Assembly: GCF_040195635.1 (NCBI RefSeq)
Contig: NZ_JBEFTX010000001.1
Location: 682,001-746,000, forward strand
Direction: 5' to 3'
Length of the DNA: 64,000 nucleotides
DNA from: Thermasporomyces sp040195635
Lineage (GTDB): Bacteria > Actinomycetota > Actinomycetes > Propionibacteriales > Actinopolymorphaceae
Shown: in pieces, positions 41,443 through 50,564 of the stretch
Position numbering within the stretch: position 1 is the first letter of the stretch
Layout of the letters: each line of letters begins with the position of its first letter
The notes under the pieces: model-generated
Database searches by the model: none
Told to the model about the DNA's origin: nothing
Seen by the model: the letters and a program-made list of their open reading frames with translations, nothing else
Program-made: the position numbers and the translations under genes

Positions 41443-43052
41443 CCGACGCCGTCCGTGTCGAGGTCGACCAGCCCACCTGTGGTGCGGTCCTGCGGGCGCT
41501 CGTGGACGACGACGTCGCGCCGGCACTGGCCCGCGGCGACTCCCTGCTGTGGGGTACGGCGGCGCAGGAGGAGGCCTCGATCCGGCTGGGCTGGGTCGAC
41601 TCCCCGCGCACGTCGCGGCCGCTGCTCGCCGAGATCGACGCCCTGTCCGCCGAGCTGCGCCAGGAAGGGCTCGACCACATCGCCCTGGCCGGAATGGGTG
41701 GATCGTCGCTGGCGCCCGAGGTGATCACGGCGACCGCCGGCGTCGCGCTGACGGTCCTCGACTCCACGGACCCCGCCGTGGTCAGGCGGGCGCTCGCGGA
41801 CCGGCTCGACCGGACCGTGCTGGTCGTGTCCAGCAAGTCCGGTTCCACGGTCGAGACCGACAGCCAGCGCCGCGCCTATCTCCGGGCGTTCGCCGAGGCG
41901 GGTATCGACGGGCCGAGCCGGATCGTCGTCGTCACCGACCCGGGCTCTCCGCTCGCCGAGCTTGCCGAGAGCGAGGGCTATCGCAAGGTGTTCCTCGCCG
42001 ACCCCAAGGTGGGCGGGCGCTACTCCGCGTTGACCGCGTTCGGTCTGGTGCCGGCCGGACTGGCGGGAGCCGACGTGGCCGAGCTTCTCGACGAGGCGGA
42101 GGCGATCCTTCCGGCGCTCGCCGAGTCCACCCCGGACAACCCCGCCCTGACGCTGGCAGCCGCCCTCGCCGCGGCTCACGAGCAGGGCCTCGAGAAGGTC
42201 GTGCTGGGCGACGGTGCCACGCCCATCAGGGGCTTACCCGCCTGGGTCGAACAGCTCGTCGCCGAGTCCACCGGCAAGGACGGGCGAGGGTTGCTGCCCG
42301 TCGACGTCGGCCGCACGTCGGCCACGACACCCGGCTGGAACGGTGCCGGTGCCGGCACCAGGGTCTCCATTGGCACGCCTGAACACCAGGTCCCTGGCCA
42401 GGTCCTCACCAGCGGACCCCTCGGCGCGATGTTCCAGCTCTGGGAGGCCGCCGTCGCGATCGCCGGCCGGGTCATCGGGATCAACCCCTTCGACCAGCCG
42501 AACGTCGAGGAGGCGAAGAAGCAGGCGCGGGCGCTGCTCGATTCGCCAGAGGCGGGAGACGGGATGCCGCTCGCCTGGACCGAGGGAGCGGTCGAGGTCT
42601 ACGGCGACCCCTCGACATTGCGCGGCGAGCAGTCGCTCGCCGCGCTCTTCGCGTCCCTGCACGTTCTCGTCCCAGAGACGGGTTATCTCGCGCTGCAGGC
42701 CTACCTCGACCGTGACGGCGAGGCCGATGCGGCAGAGCTCCGCCCTCTTGTCGCGGCGGCCAGTGGCGTCCAGACGACGTTCGGATGGGGCCCACGGTTC
42801 CTGCACTCGACCGGGCAGTACCACAAGGGCGGGCACCGCAACGGCGGCTTCGTCCAGATCACCGGTGAGGTGGCCGAGGACCTCGCCGTACCGGACCGTC
42901 CGTACACCTTCGGCCAGCTCCAGCGGGCCCAGGCCGCGGGCGACGCCCGGGTGCTGATCGCCACCAGACAACCCGTCGTACGCCTGCATCTCACCGATCG
43001 TCGAGCTGGCCTTGCCCAGCTCATCGCCGCCGTCAAGGCGGTGCGCCCATGA
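41439..43052 (+). CDS. pgi: Glucose-6-phosphate isomerase
   Basis: SIS-fold isomerase of 537 residues starting at a GTG in the tal stop. Sugar-phosphate-binding segments are GMGGSSLAPEV and VVSSKSGSTVET; Glu and Lys/His catalytic regions are in FGWGPRFLHSTGQYHKGG. This is the divergent form found with transaldolase in actinomycetes. Confidence 0.92.
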   Translation: MTDAVRVEVDQPTCGAVLRALVDDDVAPALARGDSLLWGTAAQEEASIRLGWVDSPRTSRPLLAEIDALSAELRQEGLDHIALAGMGGSSLAPEVITATAGVALTVLDSTDPAVVRRALADRLDRTVLVVSSKSGSTVETDSQRRAYLRAFAEAGIDGPSRIVVVTDPGSPLAELAESEGYRKVFLADPKVGGRYSALTAFGLVPAGLAGADVAELLDEAEAILPALAESTPDNPALTLAAALAAAHEQGLEKVVLGDGATPIRGLPAWVEQLVAESTGKDGRGLLPVDVGRTSATTPGWNGAGAGTRVSIGTPEHQVPGQVLTSGPLGAMFQLWEAAVAIAGRVIGINPFDQPNVEEAKKQARALLDSPEAGDGMPLAWTEGAVEVYGDPSTLRGEQSLAALFASLHVLVPETGYLALQAYLDRDGEADAAELRPLVAAASGVQTTFGWGPRFLHSTGQYHKGGHRNGGFVQITGEVAEDLAVPDRPYTFGQLQRAQAAGDARVLIATRQPVVRLHLTDRRAGLAQLIAAVKAVRP

Positions 43053-43107
43053 CCGAACGACGTGCGGTCGTCACGAGGGCACAGCGCCGACCAAGGAGAG
43101 GTCGTCC

Positions 43108-44664
43108 ATGACCGATGAGGCCGTGCTGGTGAAGAACCGCCCCGCACCCTCCAACCCGCTCCGCGATCCGCAGGACCGCCGGCTCCCCCGCATCGCCGGT
43201 CCGTGCGGCCTCATCATTTTCGGGGTCACCGGCGATCTGGCGCGTACCAAGCTCATGCCGGCCGTCTACGACCTCGCCAACCGCGGGCTCCTGCCGCCCG
43301 GCTTCGCGTTGGTCGGCTTCGCCCGCCGCGAGTGGGCCAACGAGGACTTCGAAAAGGTCGTCCACGACGCGGTGAAGGAACACGCGCGCACGCCGTTCCG
43401 CGAGGAGGTCTGGAAGCAGCTGCGGGAGGGCTGCCGGTTCGTCCAGGGCGAGCTCGGTGACGACCCGTCGTTCGAACGCCTGCGCACCACGATCGACGAG
43501 CTCGACCGCGAGCGCGGCACCAACGGCAACCACGCGTTCTATCTCTCGGTGCCGCCGAAGCTGTTCCCCGTGACCGTACGCCAGCTCAAGGAACACGGCC
43601 TGGCCGACCAGGGGACGGAGCACTGGCGCCGAGTCGTGGTCGAGAAGCCGTTCGGTCACAACCTGGAGAGCGCCCGCGAGCTCAACCAGATCGTGTCGGA
43701 GGTCTTCCCGCCCGAGGCCGTCTTCAGGATCGACCACTACCTCGGCAAGGAGACGGTCCAGAACATCTTCGCGCTGCGGTTCGCCAACCAGATGTTCGAA
43801 CCGGTGTGGAACGCCAACTACGTCGACCATGTGCAGATCACCATGGCCGAGGACATCGGTATCGGCGGGCGCGCCGGCTACTACGACGGCATCGGCGCGG
43901 CCCGCGACGTGATCCAGAACCATCTGCTGCAGCTGCTCGCGCTCAACGCGATGGAGGAGCCGGTCAGCTTCGACGCCCGGGCGTTGCGGATCGAGAAGCA
44001 GAAGGTCCTCGCTGCCGTGCAGCTGCCGCGTCGGCTCGACCTGCACACGGCGCACGGACAGTACGCCGACGGATGGGCCGGTGGCAGGAAGGTCGGCGCC
44101 TATCTCGACGAGGAGGGCATCCCGAAGGACTCCCGCACCGAGACCTACGCCGCGATCAAGCTGGAGGTCGACACGCGGCGTTGGGCCGGGGTGCCGTTCT
44201 ACCTGCGTACCGGCAAACGCCTGCCGAAGCGGGTCACCGAGGTCGCGGTGGTGTTCAAGCGGGCACCGCACCTGCCGTTCGCGGCGACCGCGACCGAGGA
44301 GCTCGGCCACAACACGCTGGTGATGCGGATCCAACCGGACGAGGGCATCACCATCCGGTTCGGCTCGAAGGTGCCGGGAACGCAGCTGGAGATCCGGGAC
44401 GTGACGATGGACTTCGCCTACGGCGGTGCGTTCACCGAGTCCTCGCCGGAGGCGTACGAACGGCTGATCCTCGACGTGCTTCTCGGCGATCCGCCGCTGT
44501 TTCCCCAGCACGAGGAGGTCGAGCTGTCCTGGCAGATCCTCGACCCGATCGTCGACTTCTGGGCCGAACACGCCAAGCTCGAGCAGTACCCGTCCGGCAC
44601 CTGGGGGCCGTCCAGCGCTGACGAGATGCTCGCCCGGGACGGCCGCACCTGGAGACGACCGTGA
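43108..44664 (+). CDS. zwf: Glucose-6-phosphate dehydrogenase
   Basis: Entry enzyme of the oxidative pentose phosphate pathway, 518 residues, ATG after AAGGAGAG. NADP site GVTGDLARTKLMPAVYDL, substrate motif RIDHYLGKETVQN with catalytic His, and EKPFGHNLESA are present. Confidence 0.97.
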   Translation: MTDEAVLVKNRPAPSNPLRDPQDRRLPRIAGPCGLIIFGVTGDLARTKLMPAVYDLANRGLLPPGFALVGFARREWANEDFEKVVHDAVKEHARTPFREEVWKQLREGCRFVQGELGDDPSFERLRTTIDELDRERGTNGNHAFYLSVPPKLFPVTVRQLKEHGLADQGTEHWRRVVVEKPFGHNLESARELNQIVSEVFPPEAVFRIDHYLGKETVQNIFALRFANQMFEPVWNANYVDHVQITMAEDIGIGGRAGYYDGIGAARDVIQNHLLQLLALNAMEEPVSFDARALRIEKQKVLAAVQLPRRLDLHTAHGQYADGWAGGRKVGAYLDEEGIPKDSRTETYAAIKLEVDTRRWAGVPFYLRTGKRLPKRVTEVAVVFKRAPHLPFAATATEELGHNTLVMRIQPDEGITIRFGSKVPGTQLEIRDVTMDFAYGGAFTESSPEAYERLILDVLLGDPPLFPQHEEVELSWQILDPIVDFWAEHAKLEQYPSGTWGPSSADEMLARDGRTWRRP

Positions 44665-44761
44665 GCGACGTGCGCGAGGCTTCTCAGCCACCCGTACGAC
44701 AGCCATACCCGTACGACAAGGGGATCCGGGCGCCGATCGTGCGGAGTGAAGGAGCAGCGCT

Positions 44762-45724
44762 GTGATCATCGATCTTTCGGACACGAGTGCGAGCGAGATC
44801 GCGTCGGCCCTGGTCAAGGCGCGTCGCAATGCCGGGAGCCCGGCGATGGGCATGGTGCTCACGCTCATCGTGGTGGCCGACGAGAGCGGACACTACGACG
44901 CGCTGAAGGCCGCGATGCTGGCGGCGAAGGAGCATCCGTCCCGCATCATCGGCGTGATCCCGCGCAATGGCGAAGGCCCGGCGAGGCTCGACGCCGAGGT
45001 GCGGGTGGGCGGCGAGAGCGGTCCGGGTGAGAGCCTGCTGCTCCGCCTCTACGGAGAGCTCTCCCAGCACCCGGACTCGGTGGCGATGCCATTGCTGCTG
45101 CCAGAGTCGCCGGTCGTCACCTGGTGGCCCGGGAGGGCGCCCGCGATCCCCTCAGCCGATCCCCTCGGCCAGCTGGCCCGTCGCCGGGTCACCGATGCGG
45201 CGGCGGCCGAACGACCGATCGAGGCGCTGCACGAACACTGCCGGGGCTACGCGCCGGGTGACACGGACCTGGCGTGGACGCGTACGACCCCGTGGCGGGC
45301 CCTGCTGGCCGCGGCACTGGACCAGAAGCACGCCAGGGTCGTCGGCGCGACCATCGAGGCCGAACGGTCCAACGCCAGCGCCGACCTGATAGCCGCCTGG
45401 CTGGCCCTGCGGCTGCGGATCCCGACGTCGGTGACGACGAGCGAGGGCCCCGGCATCACGGCGGCCCGTCTCCACACCGACGACGGCGACATCGCCATCA
45501 CCCGAGGCGACGGTCTGTTGGCGCGGTACTCGATTCCCGATCAGCCCGAACGCCACGTCGCGCTGAAACGCCGCGAGACCTCCGAACTGCTCGCGGAGGA
45601 ACTGCGCCGGCTCGATCCGGACGACGTCTATGCGCTGACGGTCGAGGAACTGCTGCACATGCGGGCCACGGACATCGATCCGCGCAAGTCCACGCGCGAG
45701 GCGGAGGTCCAGGGTTCGCGATGA
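44762..45724 (+). CDS. opcA: OpcA, G6PDH assembly/allosteric protein
   Basis: Accessory subunit that activates G6PDH; 320 residues from a GTG. Recognised by WWPGRAPAIPSADPLGQLARRRVTDA, DLAWTRTTPWRALLAAALD and ALKRRETSELLAEELRRLDPDDVY. Located between zwf and the lactonase gene as in Corynebacterium and Streptomyces. Confidence 0.94.
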   Translation: MIIDLSDTSASEIASALVKARRNAGSPAMGMVLTLIVVADESGHYDALKAAMLAAKEHPSRIIGVIPRNGEGPARLDAEVRVGGESGPGESLLLRLYGELSQHPDSVAMPLLLPESPVVTWWPGRAPAIPSADPLGQLARRRVTDAAAAERPIEALHEHCRGYAPGDTDLAWTRTTPWRALLAAALDQKHARVVGATIEAERSNASADLIAAWLALRLRIPTSVTTSEGPGITAARLHTDDGDIAITRGDGLLARYSIPDQPERHVALKRRETSELLAEELRRLDPDDVYALTVEELLHMRATDIDPRKSTREAEVQGSR

Positions 45725-46500
45725 GTACCCCCGAGATCGTCGTCCATGCCACCAAGGACCTGCTCGCCGAAGCCATCGCGGCCCGGCTCGTCACCGCGCT
45801 GGTCGACGTCCAGGCGAGCCGGACCAGGGCGTCGGTCGTCCTCACCGGTGGCGGGATCGGGACCGGCAGCCTTGCCGCCGTCGCCAACTCGCCGGCCCGC
45901 GATGCGATCGACTGGCGACGGCTGGACGTGTGGTGGGGCGACGAACGCTTCCTGCCCACCGGCGATCCCGAACGCAACGAGACCGGCGCCCGGGCGGCGC
46001 TCCTCGACCACGTGCCGGTGGATCCGGCCCGGATCCACGCCATGCCGTCCGCGGATGAGCATGACGCTGCCCGGGTCGAGGCGGCCGCGGAACGCTATGC
46101 GTCCGAGCTGGCCGCCGCGGTGCGTCCCGAGGACCACGGCCCGGTTCCGGCGTTCGACATCTGCATGCTCGGGGTCGGTCCGGACGGTCATGTGGCGTCG
46201 CTGTTCCCCGAACGTCCTGCCGTCTACGACGAACGCCCGGTGGTCGGGGTCCACGGAGCGCCGAAGCCGCCGCCGACGCGGATCTCGCTGACCTTCCCGG
46301 CGCTCAACGCCGCGCGCGAGGTGTGGTTCCTGGTCTCGGGAGCGGAGAAGGCGGGGGCGGTACGCCTGGCCCTGTCCGGGGCGGGTCCCGTGCAGATCCC
46401 GGCCGCCGGCGTACGCGGTCGGCAGCGCACCCTGTGGCTGCTCGACCGGGCCGCCGCCAAGGAGCTGCCGGCCGACCTGCACCGCCCGACGACTCCCTGA
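45721..46500 (+). CDS. pgl: 6-Phosphogluconolactonase
   Basis: DevB-type lactonase of 259 residues; ATGA overlap with opcA. Motifs VVLTGGGIGTGSLAA, VWWGDERFLPTGDPERN and MLGVGPDGHVASLFPE (catalytic His region) are clear. Completes the oxidative branch. Confidence 0.95.
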   Translation: MSTPEIVVHATKDLLAEAIAARLVTALVDVQASRTRASVVLTGGGIGTGSLAAVANSPARDAIDWRRLDVWWGDERFLPTGDPERNETGARAALLDHVPVDPARIHAMPSADEHDAARVEAAAERYASELAAAVRPEDHGPVPAFDICMLGVGPDGHVASLFPERPAVYDERPVVGVHGAPKPPPTRISLTFPALNAAREVWFLVSGAEKAGAVRLALSGAGPVQIPAAGVRGRQRTLWLLDRAAAKELPADLHRPTTP

Positions 46501-46568
46501 CCCCGACTGGCGGGCGACGAGCCATCCACGGCGGCCAATCCGGCGGCGTCACGCCGAGACCGGAAACG

Positions 46569-47945
46569 TCAGGTGCACACGGGCAGGGGCTCGACCGGGT
46601 GGACGGCTTCGTTCTCGGGCTCGTCGTCCGTTCCGGCGGATCCGTCCTCGTCGTCTCCGCGGTCGTCGAGCGGGTGCGCGAGTTCGTCCTTCGGCATCTT
46701 CGCCAGCACGATCGCGAGCACCGCGATCACGGCGGGGATCAGGCCGGCGGCGAGGAACGTCGTACCCGACCCGACCGCGGCGCTCACCGGTCCGGCAAGC
46801 GCCATCGACACCGGCATGAACACCAGCGACACGAAGAAGTCGAGGCTCGAGACCCGGCCCAGCATGTGCGGGGGCACCCGACGCTGCAACAGGGTTCCCC
46901 AGATCACCATCGGCGCGGAGAAGCAGATCCCGACGACGAACACCGCGACCGCGATCTGCGCGACGTGGGTGGCGAAGCCGACGAAGACGAGCGGCGCGCA
47001 ACCGAGTCCCCAGAACAGGTTCATGACCGTGAGGTATCGCCGTGGCATCCGGAACGAGGCCATCGCCAACGACCCGACCGCGCCACCGATCCCGAACGCC
47101 GCCATCACGATCGCGTGGTCGCCGGGTCCACCACCGGCCCGGTCCTTGATCACGAACGGTACAAGGACGTCGATCGGGCCCATGATCAGCAGGATCAGTA
47201 CCGACGCGAACAGCAACGTCGCCAACAGCCACGGCGTTCGCACCATGTAGACGAAGCCGTCCCTGAGGTCGGTCACGGCGGATCGCACGGGATGCTCAGG
47301 GCCTGCCGGATGCTCCTGCCGGAGTGGCACCGGGCGCATCGCCAGCAGCAGGGCGACGCCCGCCGCCTCGCACACGCAGACCACCGCCAGGGCCGCGCCC
47401 GGGGACCAGGCCGCGATCACCGCACTCGCCACGGCCGGACCGGCCGCCTGCATGATCATCGGACGCAGCATCCCCTCGACACCGTTCGCGGCCATCAGGT
47501 CCCGGCCGGGAAGGATCGACGGCAGCAGCGCGGAGTACGCGGGATAGGTGAACCCACTGCCGAGCCCGATCGCCAGTGCCACGAGCACCAGGTGCCACAC
47601 CTCGAGCCAGCCTGCGACGGCCAGTGCCGCCACCACGCCGACCGCGAGGGTGCGTACGACGGCGACGGCACGCAGGATCCGTAGCTGCGGGATGCGGTCG
47701 GCCATGACACCGCCGAGCAGAGCGGTGGCGAGCATTCCGCCGGCAGAGGCGGCCGACACCATCGACACGGCGCCGGGCCCACCGCCCAGCGCGATGACCT
47801 GCCACACGAGCGCGATCAACCATCCGCCGGCACCGAACAGCGACAACGTGACCGACGCGGCCAACAGCCGGTACTGCCCGAACCGGAACGGCCGCAACGG
47901 TCCGCGCAACCAGCCCGACCTGGTCGCACTCGTCGAGTCGTTCAT
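46569..47945 (-). CDS. MFS transporter (macrolide-efflux-like, MefA/TetV type)
   Basis: Twelve-helix major facilitator of 458 residues. LRPFRFGQYRLLAASVTLSLFG at the N-terminus and GGVMADRIPQLRILR (motif A-like) are typical of the MFS_3/enterobactin-macrolide exporter group. The C-terminal 40 residues are acidic. Substrate unknown. Confidence 0.86.
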   Translation of the reverse strand: MNDSTSATRSGWLRGPLRPFRFGQYRLLAASVTLSLFGAGGWLIALVWQVIALGGGPGAVSMVSAASAGGMLATALLGGVMADRIPQLRILRAVAVVRTLAVGVVAALAVAGWLEVWHLVLVALAIGLGSGFTYPAYSALLPSILPGRDLMAANGVEGMLRPMIMQAAGPAVASAVIAAWSPGAALAVVCVCEAAGVALLLAMRPVPLRQEHPAGPEHPVRSAVTDLRDGFVYMVRTPWLLATLLFASVLILLIMGPIDVLVPFVIKDRAGGGPGDHAIVMAAFGIGGAVGSLAMASFRMPRRYLTVMNLFWGLGCAPLVFVGFATHVAQIAVAVFVVGICFSAPMVIWGTLLQRRVPPHMLGRVSSLDFFVSLVFMPVSMALAGPVSAAVGSGTTFLAAGLIPAVIAVLAIVLAKMPKDELAHPLDDRGDDEDGSAGTDDEPENEAVHPVEPLPVCT

Positions 47946-48120
47946 GGCCTTTCCCCTCCACCGATGGTCGTGTCGTCGCCCGCTGCTGAGTCTGACCGGC
48001 GGTACCCCCGCAAATCATCGCCGATGTCCGATCACGTCCGACTCCCTGCCACACCAGAACATCTCGATGTGGCCTCTGCTATTGGTAGGTGTCGGGCATT
48101 TCGCACCGAGAGGACCCACT

Positions 48121-48864
48121 GTGACCGAACCGATCGTCCGCGTGTTTCCAGACCGCGCCAGCCTCGGGCATGCGGCAGCCAGCGACATCGCGGCGGAGAT
48201 CCGCGAACGGCTCGGCCTCCAGGACGCCGTACGCATGATCTTCGCAGCCGCACCCAGCCAGCAGGAGACCCTCGACGCGCTCACCGCCGAGGCGGGAATC
48301 GACTGGGAACGCGTGACGGCGTTCCAGATGGATGACTATCTCGGGCTTGCCGACGAGGCACCACAACGGTTCGGTCAGTGGCTGCGGGCAGCGATCTTCG
48401 ACAGGTTGCCGTTCAAGGACGTGCACCTGATGCGGACCGACGGGGATGCCGAGCTCCGGGCGGCGGAATACGCCGCGCTGCTCGACGAGGCGCCGATCGA
48501 CATCTGCTGTCTCGGCATCGGCGTCAACGGCCACATCGCGTTCAACGACCCGCCGGTGGCCGACTTCGCCGATCCTCTGGCCGTGAAGGTGGTCGAGCTC
48601 GATTCCACCTGCCGCCAGCAACAGGTGGACGACGGCTGCTTCCCCACCTTCGACGACGTACCCACGAGCGCTCTGACCCTGACCGTGCCACGCCTGCTCG
48701 ACGTGGGGCGGATGTTCTGCATGGTTCCCGGACTGGCGAAGGCGCCCGCGGTTCGCGACGCATTGCAGGGCCCGATCGCGGAGTCGTGTCCGGCGAGCGC
48801 CTTGCGTACCCACCACGGCTGCACCGTCTATCTCGACCAGGACTCCGCCCATGACCTCGACTGA
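48121..48864 (+). CDS. nagB: Glucosamine-6-phosphate deaminase
   Basis: Isomerase/deaminase of 247 residues converting GlcN-6-P to Fru-6-P and ammonia; GTG after AGAGGA. Motifs are FAAAPSQQETLDAL, FQMDDYLGL (catalytic Asp pair) and CLGIGVNGHIAFNDPP with the ring-opening His. Overlaps nagA by 14 bp. Confidence 0.92.
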   Translation: MTEPIVRVFPDRASLGHAAASDIAAEIRERLGLQDAVRMIFAAAPSQQETLDALTAEAGIDWERVTAFQMDDYLGLADEAPQRFGQWLRAAIFDRLPFKDVHLMRTDGDAELRAAEYAALLDEAPIDICCLGIGVNGHIAFNDPPVADFADPLAVKVVELDSTCRQQQVDDGCFPTFDDVPTSALTLTVPRLLDVGRMFCMVPGLAKAPAVRDALQGPIAESCPASALRTHHGCTVYLDQDSAHDLD

Positions 48865-50056
48865 GCCCTTGCCCGGTTCTCCCGGCGTGACCGAGTTGGC
48901 CGGCCGCGACCCCGCCACCGGCCTGTTGACAGTCGTACGCATCGAGGACGGCCTCATCGCGAAGGTGACCAGGAGCCCGGCGGGCTCAGCGGGCTCAGCG
49001 GAGGACGCGGAGGTTTGGATAGCGCCCGGATTCGTCGACCTGCAGGTCAACGGGTTCGGCGGATTCGACGCCAATGCCGCCGAGGACGACGCCGGGCCGG
49101 AGGTGGTGGTCGGACTCGTCCACGCGCTGTTCGCGGTCGGCGTCACGACCGTCGTTCCCACCATCGTGACAGCGGCCGAGTCTCACATCATCGCGTGCCT
49201 GCGCCGGATCGTCCGGGCCCGGGAGCGCGACCCGTTGGTGCGGCACGCGATCCCGTTCGTCCATGTGGAGGGGCCACACCTGTCCGGCGAGGACGGGCCA
49301 CGTGGAGTGCATCCGGCCGCGCACGTACGCCCGCCCGACGTGGCGGAGTTCGCGCGCTGGCAGGCGGCCTGCGACGGGCTGGTGGGCATGGTGACACTGT
49401 CGCCGCACTTCGCTGGAAGTCCTGCCTACATCTCAGATCTCGTCGCCCGCGGGATCCGCGTCTCCGTAGGCCACACGCACGCCGAACCCGAGCAGATCAG
49501 GGCGGCGGCGGAGGCGGGTGCGTCGTTGTCGACGCATCTCGGCAACGGCGCCCACGCGGTCCTGGCCCGGCATCCCAACTACGTATGGGCGCAGCTCGCC
49601 GATGACCGGCTGGCCGCGGGCTTCATCGCCGACGGCCATCATCTGCCGGCGGACACGCTCGTCGCGATGCTGCGGGCCAAGGGACTGTCGCGGTCGTTCC
49701 TCGTGTCGGACGCCACGACACTCGCGGGATCGCCGCCAGGCATCTACCGCACGCCGGTCGGTGGCGAGGTGGAGCTGTCCGCCGAGGGGCGATTGTCGCA
49801 TGTGGGTACGCCCTACCTTGCCGGTGCCGCGCGTTCGATCAGCGATGGCGTGGCACACGTGGCAGGGCTGGGGCCGTTCTCGCTCGGCGAGGCGGTGGCG
49901 CTGGCGACGACGACGCCAGGCGCCATCGCGGGCGGCCGCGGGACTCTCGACATCGGCGCGCCGGCGGACCTGGTCCGGTTCCGTCGGAGCGCCGGCAAGG
50001 CGGGGTTGACAGTGGAGGACGTCATGGTCGCTGGCACGCCTTGCCCCCGAGCCTGA
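48851..50056 (+). CDS. nagA: N-Acetylglucosamine-6-phosphate deacetylase
   Basis: Amidohydrolase of 401 residues. APGFVDLQVNGFGGFDAN, HVEGPHLSGEDGPRGVHPAAH (metal Glu), VSVGHTHAEPEQI, THLGNGAH and the catalytic Asp in FLVSDATTLAG are seen. The stop lies inside the first copy of a tandem repeat. Confidence 0.94.
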   Translation: MTSTEPLPGSPGVTELAGRDPATGLLTVVRIEDGLIAKVTRSPAGSAGSAEDAEVWIAPGFVDLQVNGFGGFDANAAEDDAGPEVVVGLVHALFAVGVTTVVPTIVTAAESHIIACLRRIVRARERDPLVRHAIPFVHVEGPHLSGEDGPRGVHPAAHVRPPDVAEFARWQAACDGLVGMVTLSPHFAGSPAYISDLVARGIRVSVGHTHAEPEQIRAAAEAGASLSTHLGNGAHAVLARHPNYVWAQLADDRLAAGFIADGHHLPADTLVAMLRAKGLSRSFLVSDATTLAGSPPGIYRTPVGGEVELSAEGRLSHVGTPYLAGAARSISDGVAHVAGLGPFSLGEAVALATTTPGAIAGGRGTLDIGAPADLVRFRRSAGKAGLTVEDVMVAGTPCPRA

Positions 50057-50170
50057 ATCGAATTGCCCCCGAGTCTGAATCGACTTGCCCTCGAGTCTGG
50101 ATCGATTGCGGTCGCAGGCACCCTTTGCCCCGAGCCTGAATGGAATTGCCCTCGAGCCTGAATCGATTGC
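50043..50170 (+). repeat. 21-22 bp repeats at and after the nagA 3' end
   Basis: Five units around GCCCCCGAGCCTGAATCGAATT (at about 50043, 50065, 50087, 50127 and 50148, the last two after a short spacer). The first unit supplies the final codons of nagA. Confidence 0.8.
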
Positions 50171-50334
50171 GGAGAAATGGTTGACCGTGACCCGGTTCGG
50201 TATGCCACTTCTCCACATTGAACGCGTCAGACCGCACCTCCCGTGCGGTCCGAGCGCTCAGACTTCCGACGTGGACGGTCCGATCGACTGCCGTCGATCA
50301 ACTTCGCCACGCTGGTCGGTCCGGTGCTCTTGCA

Positions 50335-50496
50335 GGGAGAGTCGGGACCGGCTTGGCAGCCTCACGAGGGAAACGCCTCGACGTTGTTGAGCCGGTGCTC
50401 GAGCCTGCTGCGGGCGCGGCACTGTTGGCCTTGCGGCGAGCTGGCGTAGACACAACCGAGTTGGTGGTCAGGCGACTCGCGACGGGTCCGAAGTGA
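50335..50496 (+). pseudogene. Probable C-terminal remnant of a sugar kinase (BadF/GlcNAc-kinase-like)
   Basis: An open frame ending GKRLDVVEPVLEPAAGAALLALRRAGVDTTELV resembles the last helix region of BadF/BadG/N-acetylglucosamine kinases (P-x-x-GA-x-LLAL). The upstream frame has no kinase motifs and a neighbouring frame reads LVGPVLLQGES, which suggests decay by frameshift. Such a kinase would fit next to nagBA. Tentative. Confidence 0.4.
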
Positions 50497-50541
50497 CATC
50501 TGACCGCCGACCCACCCTGACATCGGGTCGGCGGTCAGATG
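50497..50541. terminator. Strong bidirectional hairpin
   Basis: Perfect 17-bp stem CATCTGACCGCCGACCC / GGGTCGGCGGTCAGATG with an 11-nt loop, beginning at the stop codon of the kinase remnant and ending 24 bp from the stop of the convergent GxGYxYP gene. Confidence 0.85.
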
Positions 50542-50564
50542 CCGAAGCACGGCCGTCGTACGGG

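Noticed and set aside
43033..44868. 611-codon minus-strand open frame opposite zwf
   Set aside because: Shadow of zwf with no domain features.
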